The notes under the pieces: generated by a model
The model's database searches: none
What the model was told of the DNA's origin: nothing
Seen by the model: the letters and a program-made list of their open reading frames with translations, nothing else
Part shown: one piece after another, positions 1 through 10,222 of the stretch
Numbering within the stretch: position 1 is the stretch's first letter
Layout of the letters: every line of letters starts with the position of its first letter
Position numbers and translations under genes: made by a program
Origin: Blepharisma japonicum
Lineage: Eukaryota > Ciliophora > Heterotrichea > Heterotrichida > Blepharismidae
NCBI GenBank assembly: GCA_949751835.1
Contig: CATKHK010000022.1
Coordinates: 248,001 to 312,000, forward strand
Direction of reading: 5' to 3'
DNA length: 64,000 nucleotides

Positions 1-710
1 AATATGGATACATGAGATCTCAGCGCGATATTAGTGAAAAAATGCGAGCCATCCTTATAGATTGACTTGTTGAGGTCCATCACAAATTCAAACTTTTGCC
101 TGAAACACTTTTCTTGACTATCAACATAATTGATAGATTTCTTGAAAAAGAAATTATTCCAAGAAACCAACTCCAGCTAATTGGAGTCACTTCTATGCTG
201 ATTGCGTCAAAATTTGAAGAAATTTATGCCCCAGAAATCAAGGATTTTGTGTATATAAGCGATAAAAGTTGCTCAAAAGAAGAAATAATTAGAATGGAAA
301 GTGAAATGTTGAGGGTCCTTGATTTTAATATTACAACTGTCAGTCCTTTGAGATTTTTAGAAAGATATGCAAGAATTTCTAGCATAAGTGAAAGAGGCTA
401 CAACATGGCTAGATACTTCGTTGAGCTTTCAACTATTGAATATAAAATGCTGAGGTACAAAGCATCAATTCTTGCTGCTTCTGCAATTTATCTTGCAAAT
501 AAAATTCAAGGATGTCAAACTGTGTGGCCACAGTCACTTGTAGAAAATTCTCCTTATAAAGAATCAGAACTAAAACCATGTGCAAGAGATCTCTGTATGC
601 TTGTTCAAGGTGCTGAAAAGTGCAGCTTGCAAGCAATTAGAAAAAAATATTCTCAGCCTGCATATTTAGAAGTAGCTAAAATTGTAATTATATCCCAACC
701 ACACAAGTAA
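1..710 (+). CDS. A/B-type mitotic cyclin, 5' partial
   Basis: The reading frame is open from the left edge (first full codon at base 3) to TAA at 708-710. It contains the hallmark KMRAILIDWLVEVH of cyclins A and B, in which the W is TGA at 63-65, then PETLFLTINIIDRFL and FLERYARIS, so both cyclin-box halves are present. Such proteins bind and activate a cyclin-dependent kinase and set its cell-cycle timing. The N terminus with any destruction box lies outside the window, so the A/B choice cannot be settled. The short tail after the second box is normal for this family. Confidence 0.9.
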
Positions 711-885
711 TCACTTAGGTGTAACTTAACGTACAAATTAATGAATTTACTATAATTTTTATTAATATTACTAATTCCGAATTTATTAATTTATTCACCA
801 ATTCATTTATTTTAATTAAAATTTCAGTTATACTAACAAATCAATTAATTTCATTAAAATCATCTTGGTCCAAGATTTCTTATAA

Positions 886-1497
886 CTAACTTTTGGTTTT
901 TTTAACTGATAAAAGAGTCAATGCATGAAGCACTGAACTTGGCATTGTTTTTGGCTTATCAGTTTTGTATTTACAAAATTTATGATTTAAATCTTCATTT
1001 CGGTGCTCCAGAGCAAAACACTCGGAGCAAAACCTCTTTGAAGGGCACCCGACGCATCAGCCTGTTGCTTTTTTAGCACAGTTTGCGCATCGAAATTGGT
1101 CTAAAAGTACATAGACCTTATCCATGGAATTGAATGAAGATCTTGTACTGTTTCTACTGCCTGAGTCAATGATTTCTCTTTGGTCCTTTTTGTTTTCAAT
1201 CTGAATTTTACCAAAATGTGATAAAGGTTCAGCATTTATAGGTGGCTCTATAGGTGAAATTTCATCTAGAGTTATGTAATTTATGTCCTTTTTTTCTTCA
1301 CTCTCTTGGTTATTTTCAGAGTTATTCTCAAAAATTTTTGGTGATAAAATATCAATTGATTCCTCTTCTCTTCCTCTACCTACTGAAGTTAAATTATTTG
1401 AAGCTGTTTGAGAGCGAATTAATTCTGGTTCAGATACTTTGTTTGCTCTACCTCTTGCACAGCAAGAAGGAAGAATTTTATTAATCCAACTTTCCAT
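886..1497 (-). CDS. B-box-like zinc-binding protein
   Basis: A 203-residue protein starting at ATG 1497 and ending at TAG 886-888. One TGA is read as W inside the zinc cluster. The N-terminal two thirds are low-complexity and rich in Ser, Glu and Asn. The last 80 residues hold ordered Cys and His in the pattern C-x2-C-x7-C-x2-C-x5-C-x2-C-x4-H-x6-H, seen as RCANCAKKATGWCVGC followed by FCSECFALEH. This spacing resembles a type-1 B-box or a related treble-clef finger. The role is unknown; a protein-protein adaptor is the likeliest guess. It lies tail-to-tail with the cyclin, 175 bases away. Confidence 0.65.
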
Positions 1498-2028
1498 ATT
1501 GCATTGAATTATTTTTGTTTTTGTAAACTTTGAGATTTATATTATTTATATCACATCTATAATTATTTTGATTTTGTATAGAAATATGATGATTTTTATT
1601 TTTTCACTAACTAAATTTACGGTTTCTTATCATTATCTTTATATCAATGATATTTGCAGATTTAAATGACATAAAAAATTTTTGTGAATTATATTGGAAG
1701 AAGAAAAAGCATTCCATAGGATGACTGGCTTTGTAGAATTAAGGCCAAACTTCTTTTAGAAACAGTAATTAACTAAGCACTGCTACTGGCCTTACCACTC
1801 TATTAGGAGTAAATTAGAGAATATTCTCCACAATTTATATTTTTGCTTAATACATAATAAGTGATACGCATATTTAATTTGTAAATAAAAGAAAATTCGT
1901 TTTAATACCACACATAAAATGATAGGAGAATGCAATCAGTCTTCTCAGTGACGCTGTGAATTAAAGTGTGGAGTTGAGTTGCGATAATAGCCTAGAAAAT
2001 CATTAGCTTCAAAGTGAGAGACGTGATA
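1498..2028. other. Intergenic stretch with coding-like patches
   Basis: Mostly AT-rich. A less AT-rich patch at about 1690-1830 has short open pieces on both strands but no frame I can assign. On the minus strand the frame of the small gene at 2029 stays open past its TAG for about 30 codons of protein-like sequence (YRNSTPHFNSQRHWEDWLHS, about 1925-1990), which could be chance or a relic. Confidence 0.3.
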
Positions 2029-2366
2029 CTAAAGTCCGTTGTTTTCGAATATGGGTCTCTGGGCATTTAATTCCATCTTTTTTTTGCGTTCCAAATATGA
2101 AATAGGATCTCTTATCTGCTTAAGCTGGTAGTGATGACTTGCTCCGATTGACGAAAGTTGTTGGGATGGCTGACTCACATGCAAGTGCCTTCCAATTGAA
2201 AAGGATTCATTGAGTTGAGAGATCTGATCTATGAGCAACCTTTTTAACATTCAATATTCAAATGATCATTGTTAAAAGTTGGAACGAAATTGCCCAGAAG
2301 TGTCTTTTTGGACCAAAGAGCGCCCCTACCGAAAAGAGGACTTTAAATACCAGACGTATCATAGAA
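2029..2366 (-). CDS. Small unresolved gene with probable tiny introns
   Basis: No recognised family. The plain open frame is ATG 2250 to TAG 2029, 73 residues. A better reading removes a typical 15-base GT...AG segment at 2341-2355, giving YDTPLFGRGALWSKKTLLG. A further 20-base GT...AG segment at 2229-2248 then joins this to the 73-residue frame. The first is convincing because it has the standard ciliate intron size. The second is longer than others here. No in-frame ATG was found upstream of the first segment, so the 5' exon is missing from this model or the gene is decayed. Boundaries are approximate. Confidence 0.35.
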
Positions 2367-2543
2367 TAATTGATTTTTAATAATTTTCAACTAGTTTCAT
2401 CATGTTAATTTAAGAAAAATATTCATTTATTGTATATAAGCTTCAGCATTTGCAAATTTTGAATTAAATGATTTGAGTTTAAGAATCTTTTTGATATTTA
2501 AAATATGTCTGTATGATATATTAATTAATCTTAAATATATGCG

Positions 2544-3437
2544 TTAAGGATCATGCTCCATTGGTTGGCTAATCTCTTTTAGATTCATTTCTATAAGATA
2601 TGATGGTGCCATAACTAAGCTATTATTTTTTCTGGATTTAAGATTGCCTTTAGAAGGTATCCCTTGAGGATGAAAAGAAGGGCTTCTATATTGCTCATAA
2701 TTTTTAGTTATGCTGCCAATATAATCAAAGCCACCTTCTTGGCTGAAGTCATTTTGCTTATCATAATCAAAGATTTTCTTTTGGAATATTTCATTTTCTA
2801 TTGGAGCATCTTTAATAAGGTGATCAATAAATGAATAATCTTCATATTTCTTTGGTACAGCCCCAATGGATCGGTTAGCAAATGGAAAATGTTGATAAAA
2901 AGTTTCTTCTAATTTGCTGTTCAAGGTGCTCTCTATATGATTTTTCAGCTTTATTTCAATATCTGTAAAAGTATCTTGAAATTTTGAAACTATAATATGC
3001 TTGCTTTCTGAAACTTTACTGTTTATTTTTTTTGCTATTAAAGAAAGCCTTGATTTTTTAGCTTTCTCTTGAATTTTCATATACTGACGTTCAGCATGCC
3101 TCAGTACTTGGCTTGTGATATCACTTATTGATTCTGCTTTCATATAAGATGAATTTTCAGACTTAATATTCCCAATGCTACATGATCTAATTTTCCTTAT
3201 TTTATTATCTGTCCTATGAGGCTCATTTTTCTTTTCAGGATTTAATTTTGGCAAAATTTCTTTTGCTTTGATAGATATATCTTTTCATATTTTATTTAAA
3301 ACGCTTTTAACTTCTTTTTCTAAGGATATCTTGCTATTTTTTAGATGTTCATTCAAAGTCTGCCCCATTTTTTTAAATCAATCTTTTTTTAATTTTTCTT
3401 CAAATTTACGGGCAGAACTATCTATGTAATTTTCCAT
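2544..3437 (-). CDS. Unknown protein, probably the 3' half of the ankyrin gene
   Basis: A 297-codon frame from ATG 3437 to TAA at 2544, with two TGA codons read as W near the start (KKDWFKKMG and NKIWKDI). The first 150 residues are Lys/Glu/Ser-rich and likely helical; the rest is low complexity without known motifs. Its ATG lies only eight bases beyond the TAA that ends the ankyrin frame on the same strand. That leaves no room for a separate promoter, so this is probably the C-terminal part of one ankyrin-repeat gene, separated by an unrecognised intron or a one-base indel in the A-run near 3457-3463. Confidence 0.6.
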
Positions 3438-3445
3438 TCCTTCTT

Positions 3446-4226
3446 TTATTTTTCTTCTTTTTTAAAACTATTATCAGGTTTAACAGAATGAGAAATTGTA
3501 CTTAAATTTACTTTCGACCTATTTGGGGTTGTGTTTCGAGAAAATGATTTAAATGATGGCTCTGATTGTATAGATGTCAAAGCTTCACTAGTATGCCGGC
3601 TATGGATTGATTTAATAGAAATTCCTGCAAGAATTTCTTTACATTTTGAATCAAGGTTTGAGGATGAATTTTCTGTCAGATTTTTTACTGAAGAAGTGAT
3701 TTTTCACCTTTTATTTTTTCTTGATTCAGCTGCCTTTTGTAATAGAATAACAGTATCAATATTTTTCGCTCTCTCAATAGGCGTTTTTCCAAACTATATA
3801 GCTTTTACACAATCCTTATATTCAACATTGCAGCCAGCATTCAATAAAATTTCAATAATACTAGTGTAATTATGATAAACACTAATTGTTAGAGGTGTTC
3901 AGCCTCTATTGTCTGCTAAATCAATTTTAGCATTTTTATCTATAAGCAGTTTTACAAGATTCTCCTGGTTATGCCAGCAAGCAAGAAATAGAATACTTTG
4001 CCCGACCTACTGAACTAAAGTTTACATCATTAGTTGCATTTATATCAGCACCTTGATTAATTAATTCTCAGACAGTTTCTAAATTTCCCTCTTTCACTGC
4101 TAGTGCAAGCGGAGTATGTCCATAAGAATTTTTGTAGTCAATATTTTTGGAGTATGAACTTGTTTTAATCTTCTCAATATTTTCTTCTTTATTGGCCAAA
4201 ATTTCAGTTTTAAATCCTATTGACAT
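3446..4226 (-). CDS. Ankyrin-repeat protein (three exons)
   Basis: Starts at ATG 4226 and, after removing two introns (4007-4025 and 3794-3808), is open for 248 residues to TAA at 3446. Four ankyrin repeats can be read: YGHTPLALAVKEGNLETV, GADINATNDVGQSILFLA, KIDLADNRGWTPLTISV and KDCFGKTPIERAK. The spacing between GADIN and the next GQS is exactly canonical only if the 19-base segment is removed. Ankyrin stacks bind partner proteins; the partner is unknown. The C-terminal 110 residues are Ser/Asn/Lys-rich. The gene probably continues into the frame at 2544-3437. It faces the gene at 4327 across a 100-base divergent promoter region. Confidence 0.8.
3794..3808 (-). other. 15-base intron of the ankyrin gene
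   Basis: Read on the minus strand as GTAAAAGCTATATAG. Retaining it gives an in-frame TAG; removing it restores the repeat KDC-FGKTPIERAK. Confidence 0.9.
4007..4025 (-). other. 19-base intron of the ankyrin gene
   Basis: Minus strand GTAAACTTTAGTTCAGTAG. The upstream and downstream frames differ by one, and removal restores canonical ankyrin spacing. Splicing at the inner AG (16 bases) would leave an in-frame TAG, so the longer form is chosen. Confidence 0.65.
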
Positions 4227-4326
4227 TATATTTAACTGGCATTTTGATGAGAAATTCGTTATTAAAGAAAAATTAATAAAATAAAATATAAATAACTATT
4301 GAATATATTACAATACTCAGTTAAAA

Positions 4327-5043
4327 ATGTCAAATAATGACAGATATACTTGCAAGCGTTTAAGAAAGAACTCAACCAATACTTCTCTGATAAATTTGAA
4401 TAAATCTCTAGTTGATGAAATTAAATCAACAATTCCTTATCAATTACCTGACGAATCAATTTTTATACAAGATGACTACTTTATACCATTTCTTAATGAA
4501 AGAGATGGAATGGGGAGACTAATCTCTTCTAAAACCCCATCTTCTAAAACCAAAAAGTCGATTTTGACTCCTCTTCATGAAAAAATTATTATTACTCCAA
4601 AGGCAACTAAAAAGCTTCTCCTTTCAAGAGCAAGAAGATCATCAAACCCTGCGGTTGGGAGCTATTATAAGCCGCAAAGCTGAATTAAGCCTTCATTTTC
4701 CTCTAAATCTCTTTTGGATATTTTAAATGGCAACGGAAAACACAGCAAGTCAATTTCTGATTTAGAGTCACCAAATAATGATAGCACTCTTAGTAGGAAA
4801 AAATCATTACCAAGGAAGCTTATTTTTCCAAGTCTACAAAGAGAGTCTATTATGGAGAGGAAAAAAAGCTCTATAAAAAGAATACCAAGAAAGAAAGGAA
4901 TTTGAGAAGATCTCAAATTGCAGGGGCAAGCTGATGAGATTAAAGAAGCAATTATATATGCTAGTGATCTTAATTTTGTAAACTCTCATCATCGAAACAT
5001 TCGAACATTAATGAATGAAATGAAGAAAAAGTTTGAATTCTAA
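4327..5043 (+). CDS. Unknown basic Ser/Lys-rich protein
   Basis: A 238-residue protein from ATG 4327 to TAA 5041-5043. TGA at 4681-4683 and 4903-4905 are read as W (PQSWIKPSF and KGIWEDLKL). The sequence is rich in Ser, Lys and Arg with short clusters such as KKSLPRKLIF and RKKSSIKRIPRKKG, and is probably disordered with many possible phosphosites. The last 45 residues look helical and more ordered. No family is recognised. The short leader and clean frame through two W codons argue that it is real. It is transcribed away from the ankyrin gene. Confidence 0.65.
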
Positions 5044-5227
5044 TGAATTTTTCAAGTATCTAAGTCATAAATTTTATTATGATTAGAAATTTGTTATTTT
5101 GATGACTAAATAAATTTGTTAATTTTAGATCAAGTTTATAAATTATTTATTAAATCTCAAAGCTATTAATTTAAAAACATTCGTATTTCATGCTAGACTG
5201 TCTGCCATATGAAATCTATTTTCTTAT

Positions 5228-5515
5228 TTAGGTATACTCTTGTATTGATTTCCTATCAGAAATCATAACGATTGATAATCATATAGTTATAGGTAAACCT
5301 TGCACTTTAAAGATCTCAGCTGTAAAGCTAGCCCAATTTTCTTCTTTATATATTTTTCTGGAAGATTTCTGGTACTTTTATGACATAAAACTGTTCCTCA
5401 TCATCTCTAATTGTGTCATGGATGCTAATTTTTGCTATACTTCTGTTTTCGTACGTAAGCAAATTACTATTGATATCACATGAATTATTATTATTATTTA
5501 CTATATAATAATAGA
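5228..5515 (-). pseudogene. Possible small gene or gene fragment
   Basis: In the 1.1-kb gap the minus strand holds a coding-like stretch: TYENRSIAKISIHDTIRDDE, then a 16-base GT...AG segment at 5369-5384, then KEENWASFTAEIFKVQG and LPITIWLSIVMISDRKSIQE with one W as TGA, ending at TAA 5228-5230. I find no in-frame ATG upstream; a TAA lies near 5520. It may be a short gene with an unseen first exon or a decaying fragment. The left edge is sure only as a stop codon and the right edge is approximate. No family recognised. Confidence 0.3.
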
Positions 5516-6187
5516 AAGATTATTCGAAGATTTTGATCTCTCGATTTAATTATTTTGCATTACAAACAATATCTTTTGTTAAATTTTTAATAATTATTAT
5601 AAATAGGATTCCATTAAATATTTTTAAATAAAAATATTTAAAATATGTTTGCTATTTTTTATGTTAATTTTCATGGCAATAAGAATTTATTATTTTGTAT
5701 TCTTATCATAAATTATGGATAATGCCATTAAATAAATTTCAAGAAGTGATTTATCAAATAATAACTTCAAATAAAGATAGTGTTATCAAATAAAATTATC
5801 TTTGAATTTATACCAAAGTTGATAAGATATTATAATCTAGTTATTAATAATAACTAGAATTTTTAACTGAAAATATATCTGATGATTTAAAAATAATTTT
5901 GTTTAGCAAATCCATAAATTTTTAAAATTGAAGTTACACCATTGCTTCATCTACAGAATCTCCACTTAATCGTCTTATCAGAATTTTATTTTTCATAAGA
6001 TTCTTAAAATTTAAGGGAAAATAATTGTCCAGCTATATCTGTATTATTAAAACGGGCATTACTCATTTTTGTTTTGGTCAACTGACCAGAAAACGCACAA
6101 GTAAATTGAAAATAGTTCCCACAATGAGTCCATATTTAGTCCATGATAATTTGATTTAATATTAAATATTTCTGATAATATAAACTG
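5516..6187. other. AT-rich intergenic region
   Basis: Very AT-rich with many ATTT/AAAT runs and no open frame of note. It presumably holds the promoter of the HEATR6-like gene on its right side. Confidence 0.5.
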
Positions 6188-8662
6188 ATGAGCAGCACAA
6201 ATATCTTATCAATTTCAAAAGAACTCAAGCACGGGTCTCACAGAACTTCAGGACTTTTAACAACTCTTGGGACAATTTGCTATTCAATAAGTATCCCAAG
6301 CCAAAAGATTGAGAAAACAGTTCTTGACTCAATCCAACAATATTGTTCTCTAAAGTACGGTGAACAAATTTGCAGACTTGCTTTAAATTGTATAGCAAAC
6401 TTGCTTATGAAATCTGAATATTGCGCGGTCCCTATGAAGCCAATTCTTGTACAGTTTCTTTTAAACCTAAGCACCACCAAAAAGATTAATTCGATTCATG
6501 AACTGAAGCTTTATTACAATGTCATGAGAGGTCTCCAATTCGCATTGCCTCATTTACCACCTGAAGAGCCAAATAAAGTACTTTCTATGTACTTAGCACT
6601 GCAAAAAGTAGTGTTTTTAGGTGCTGCTAATAATCCGATTCGCAATTATCAGAACGATTTATCATCTCCGACATCATCTGATTGTTCAAGCGATGACAAT
6701 TATAATTCTGAAGAATTTTACTACTGTAAAATCAAAACTTGTGCTCTTCTGTGCCTTCAGAACTTGCTCAAGAAGCATTCACAATTTCTATTTTCCTTCT
6801 GGTCCTGGCTTATCCCAACTTCTCATCGACCTGAAAATTCACCATTTTATAATCAGTCCTTAACATATATACTTTTCAATGAAAAATCAGAAAAAGTAAA
6901 AATCGCAGCTGCCACCACCTTATCAGTTATGATTGAAAATTCTCCTCTTTCCAAAGTAAATTTCGAGGAGTGTAATTATAGTTATGTTTCACTCACTCAG
7001 TGCATGAAATATGCTGTAGTGAATTTACATGATGCTTTAGCTAGATTATTAGATGATGAACAAAACCCTGAGCTGATAAGTGCTTTACTTAGAGTTGCAA
7101 GCGCCCTTCTTTTTGCAACGAATTATGCAAGCTTTGATCAAGGACTTGCAAAACCACTTGTTAAATCAATTATTTATCATGCCAGGAGCAAAGAAAATAA
7201 CGTCAAAATAGGAGCAATTTCAGCCTTGACGTCAGCATTTAAAGAAACTAATGAAGATTTAAGAGGATTTCTGACAGTAGAATTTATCCAAGGAACTTTA
7301 AACAGTAGCAATTTTATTGCTGAGAGATTACAATTAGTAAGCAAAATTGCCAGATCTTATCCAGAGGTTTTGAGTAAAATGACAGAATGGCTGAAAGACA
7401 AGCTATCGAAAGCTATTGCAAATGAAGATACAAGAGTTCAATCTTCTGCTTTTGAGGTACTAGAAGAGTATATCAAAGCTGACCAAAACTGTCCTATGAT
7501 TGACTATTTAATTGAAAAAGTTTTTATCCTTGTCAGATATGATGAAACAAATAAGCTAATTTCAGGCTTAAACACCTTATCGGTTTTACCATCATTCAAT
7601 AAAATAACAACTCAGCAATTTCAGCTATTTTCTAATTTTATCAAAAACCTCAGCAATTCCCCAAATCCATTGCCTGCATTAAGATGCTCAGCTCTGAAGC
7701 TTATTGGGTCACTTGCCAAAGATCAAGCGATCCCAAGTGGCAGCTTCAATTTAATCCTTGATTTCGTTCTATCCCTTAGACAATCCACCAATCAAAATGT
7801 TGTCATCAACAGTTCCCTTGCACTTTCCTTCCTATGCATGAATGAAGAATCATTTAAAAAACTCCCTGAAATTATGCAAGCCCTTGAAGAAGGCAAAGAC
7901 AGTAAAAAAGAAAAAATTGTGTCCAGTTCCATAATTTCAGCTGGAAACCTTTTTGAAACTTTTTCTTATAAAGAAATCAAAACTTATACCCCACAGCTTC
8001 TTGAAATCTGTATCAGTGGACTCCCACACAAAAATGCGAAGGTGGGATGGGATGCTTGCAATGCTTTATTCAAATTTTTTGCAAACCCAAGCATGCCCCA
8101 TTCTCGGTTTTCTTCCCAATTAATTCCAATATTTTTGGAAACAATCCGAAACCATCACAACTACAGGACAAGAATAAATGCTTGTCAGCTTTTGAGAGAT
8201 TATGATATTGAGCTCAATTCATATAGCGGGACTATCATTTCTAGCTTAATATCTTCTTTAGAGAGTGATAAAAAGCTGCTATTGACTGAGTTCAATGTAT
8301 TAAAGTATCAAAGATGCTTTAGACAAGAAGTAATATTGTCTTTGATATACATAATTAATTCCTCTGCAAGCCTTACTTCTGAATTTATTAGTTCACTCAC
8401 TGATAACTTACTAAGTATCTATGAGTGGTTTTATAGCTTTGTCGTAGATCTCATTAAAGACCAAAACGAGCCAAGTGCAGTACAAAAGGAGTACGGAATT
8501 AACGCTGCAAAAGGTTGCATACAAGTGATTGTGGACTGGATTCATGATGTAGAAGAAATTCACATTTCGTTCGGGTTACTGGAGGAAATGAATAAATTCA
8601 TGTATATGAATGATTATTTGGAAGATGTGTTCACAACTGATTCAATCATTAGTGAGCAATAG
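6188..8662 (+). CDS. HEATR6-like HEAT-repeat protein
   Basis: An uninterrupted 824-residue frame from ATG 6188 to TAG. The region around residues 175-260 (CALLCLQNLLKKHSQFLFSF followed by WSWLIP and a run of helices ending VKIAAATTLSVMIENSP) matches the DUF4042 block that defines HEAT repeat-containing protein 6. The remainder is a chain of helical hairpins typical of HEAT repeats. It is shorter than the roughly 1180-residue animal protein. The molecular role of HEATR6 is poorly known; a scaffold is likely. No TGA codon and no intron was needed, unusual for so long a gene in this window. Confidence 0.75.
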   Translation: MSSTNILSISKELKHGSHRTSGLLTTLGTICYSISIPSQKIEKTVLDSIQQYCSLKYGEQICRLALNCIANLLMKSEYCAVPMKPILVQFLLNLSTTKKINSIHELKLYYNVMRGLQFALPHLPPEEPNKVLSMYLALQKVVFLGAANNPIRNYQNDLSSPTSSDCSSDDNYNSEEFYYCKIKTCALLCLQNLLKKHSQFLFSFWSWLIPTSHRPENSPFYNQSLTYILFNEKSEKVKIAAATTLSVMIENSPLSKVNFEECNYSYVSLTQCMKYAVVNLHDALARLLDDEQNPELISALLRVASALLFATNYASFDQGLAKPLVKSIIYHARSKENNVKIGAISALTSAFKETNEDLRGFLTVEFIQGTLNSSNFIAERLQLVSKIARSYPEVLSKMTEWLKDKLSKAIANEDTRVQSSAFEVLEEYIKADQNCPMIDYLIEKVFILVRYDETNKLISGLNTLSVLPSFNKITTQQFQLFSNFIKNLSNSPNPLPALRCSALKLIGSLAKDQAIPSGSFNLILDFVLSLRQSTNQNVVINSSLALSFLCMNEESFKKLPEIMQALEEGKDSKKEKIVSSSIISAGNLFETFSYKEIKTYTPQLLEICISGLPHKNAKVGWDACNALFKFFANPSMPHSRFSSQLIPIFLETIRNHHNYRTRINACQLLRDYDIELNSYSGTIISSLISSLESDKKLLLTEFNVLKYQRCFRQEVILSLIYIINSSASLTSEFISSLTDNLLSIYEWFYSFVVDLIKDQNEPSAVQKEYGINAAKGCIQVIVDWIHDVEEIHISFGLLEEMNKFMYMNDYLEDVFTTDSIISEQ

Positions 8663-9091
8663 AGAATAATTCTCTTGTTAATTAATAACCTGCTTTATAT
8701 AATTTGCCTTATAAACATTTTCTTGTCTGCAAATGGTAGTGTATCTATAAATAAACTATTATCACTGTTATCTCATTGACAACTGATTCTTCCTGCCCAA
8801 TCCATTTTGTCCAATTAGAACTTGAAGCTGCATGAATTAAATGAAAGCAAAATTGAATAATTTGATAAGAAAATTTCTTTAATTTTATACTAAAATATAA
8901 TATAAGCTGTGAGAAAGGAATAAAAGTTAATGAATTTAGAATTTATTCATAAAATAATATTATCACTACTTTTGAAAATAATCATTTTCTCTATGCTAAG
9001 AAATGAGAATTAAAATAAAATTAAGCTAGTTTCAAAGAAAAGATAAAACCATTTTATTTCTAAACTAGTAGAAATTATATAACTTCCATGG
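8663..9091. other. AT-rich convergent intergenic region
   Basis: Lies between the 3' ends of the HEATR6-like and RBR genes. I see no open frame, RNA or repeat in it. Confidence 0.5.
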
Positions 9092-10084
9092 CTACCCAGG
9101 CAACCCATCTAGAGTATTACAGGTATCACCATATGGACCTTTATTTGTATAGTGTGAAAAATGCTGCTCTTCATCTAGCTCTTTCCCACATTTATAGCAC
9201 AAGCCTTTTTTCCCTTTGCATATAGGAGAAAAACACGCAATATAATTACAACCCTCAATCTTCTCAACAGGAATTCCACAGCAAGGGCATCTCTTCCATT
9301 TCCTGCTAAATAAAATATCATCAAGTGAATCTTCAGCGCTTAACACTTGATTTTCTTCACAAGTCAAAGTGGGATGCGTACCTCGTTTACATTTGACACA
9401 TAAAGAGGCACGACAAGCTATACAAGCTGTTGTCTGTTCATTTGGGAATATAAAGGCATAGCCCTCACAATCAGGAACTATACAATGGATTGCTTTTCCT
9501 GATACCACCAATTGATCACGATGCAATTTTTCTCGTAAAATCAACATGTGGCTGTATAAAGTTGGATTTAAGTATTTTTTGAAAATTTCATCAGAAATTG
9601 GTAGAGAGCATATATAGCATGCTGGATGGCCTGGAAGGACTAAAAGATTATTGATAAAATCTTCAAGAATAAGTTTAATACAAGAAACACAATAATTGTC
9701 TGAACAGCCCAGTGTACCAAACTCAACGTTATCTTGAAGACATATTAAACAATATGCTCTTTGTACCTCATAGCAAAATGGCGGTTCATGATTTTCTTCA
9801 TATTTTGACTCTTCCTCAAAACTCAGTATAGAGACTTTTGTTTTAGGGCCCAGACCAATATTAAATACATTGATACTTTGTTCAACAGTGCAGAAATCAC
9901 TGTACGTGCTTTGCATCTTCAAGTGTGTGTCATTTTGTGCATCAATTTCAATGAAATTCATGAAGCCAGTATGCATGACTTTGAGCTCAGCTATTTCATC
10001 TATTAAGCGATCAGTATTTAATAGAGGAAACTCAAGTTTTGAAGCACTTTCATCAATTGAATCCAAAAAATACTCTTTGTCCAT
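9092..10084 (-). CDS. RBR-type E3 ubiquitin ligase
   Basis: A 330-residue protein from ATG 10084 to TAG. After an unassigned N-terminal 110 residues comes RING1 (C112-x2-C to about C159), an IBR at about 200-243 with paired Cys and His, then RING2 beginning CPCCGIPVEKIEGCNYIAC at C266. In RBR ligases RING2 carries the cysteine that accepts ubiquitin from the E2 before passing it to substrate; here it is C279 within EGCNY. The usual His after this Cys is replaced by Tyr. A His-rich tail (EEQHFSHYTNKGPYGDTC) is typical of the family. The substrate is unknown. Confidence 0.9.
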   Translation of the reverse strand: MDKEYFLDSIDESASKLEFPLLNTDRLIDEIAELKVMHTGFMNFIEIDAQNDTHLKMQSTYSDFCTVEQSINVFNIGLGPKTKVSILSFEEESKYEENHEPPFCYEVQRAYCLICLQDNVEFGTLGCSDNYCVSCIKLILEDFINNLLVLPGHPACYICSLPISDEIFKKYLNPTLYSHMLILREKLHRDQLVVSGKAIHCIVPDCEGYAFIFPNEQTTACIACRASLCVKCKRGTHPTLTCEENQVLSAEDSLDDILFSRKWKRCPCCGIPVEKIEGCNYIACFSPICKGKKGLCYKCGKELDEEQHFSHYTNKGPYGDTCNTLDGLPG

Positions 10085-10222
10085 ATTTATGATTTAAAGC
10101 AATTTCCGCACTTTATTATGAAATTAATCCTAAATTAATAAGAGATCTTTATAAGTATCAGAAAATAATTATTAATCATTAAAAAGGCATTTTAATATAA
10201 AAATTAAAAAAATGGCAAGACA

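Noticed and set aside
1690-1830. Possible transposase fragment.
   Set aside because: Short open pieces on both strands but no catalytic motif, terminal repeat or target duplication.
2251-2360. A GC-richer patch considered as a small nuclear RNA because of a T-run followed by GG.
   Set aside because: It reads as protein after removing a typical 15-base intron and shows no convincing stem.
3531-3869. A 112-residue plus-strand open frame.
   Set aside because: It is the shadow of the ankyrin gene, whose repeats and introns are clear on the minus strand.
5369-5384. Euplotes-style +1 frameshift at a stop codon to explain the gap fragment.
   Set aside because: A 16-base intron explains the frame change, and the TGA=Trp code is not that of Euplotes.
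9870-10097. A 75-residue plus-strand open frame.
   Set aside because: It is antisense to the RBR ligase N terminus and has no features of its own.
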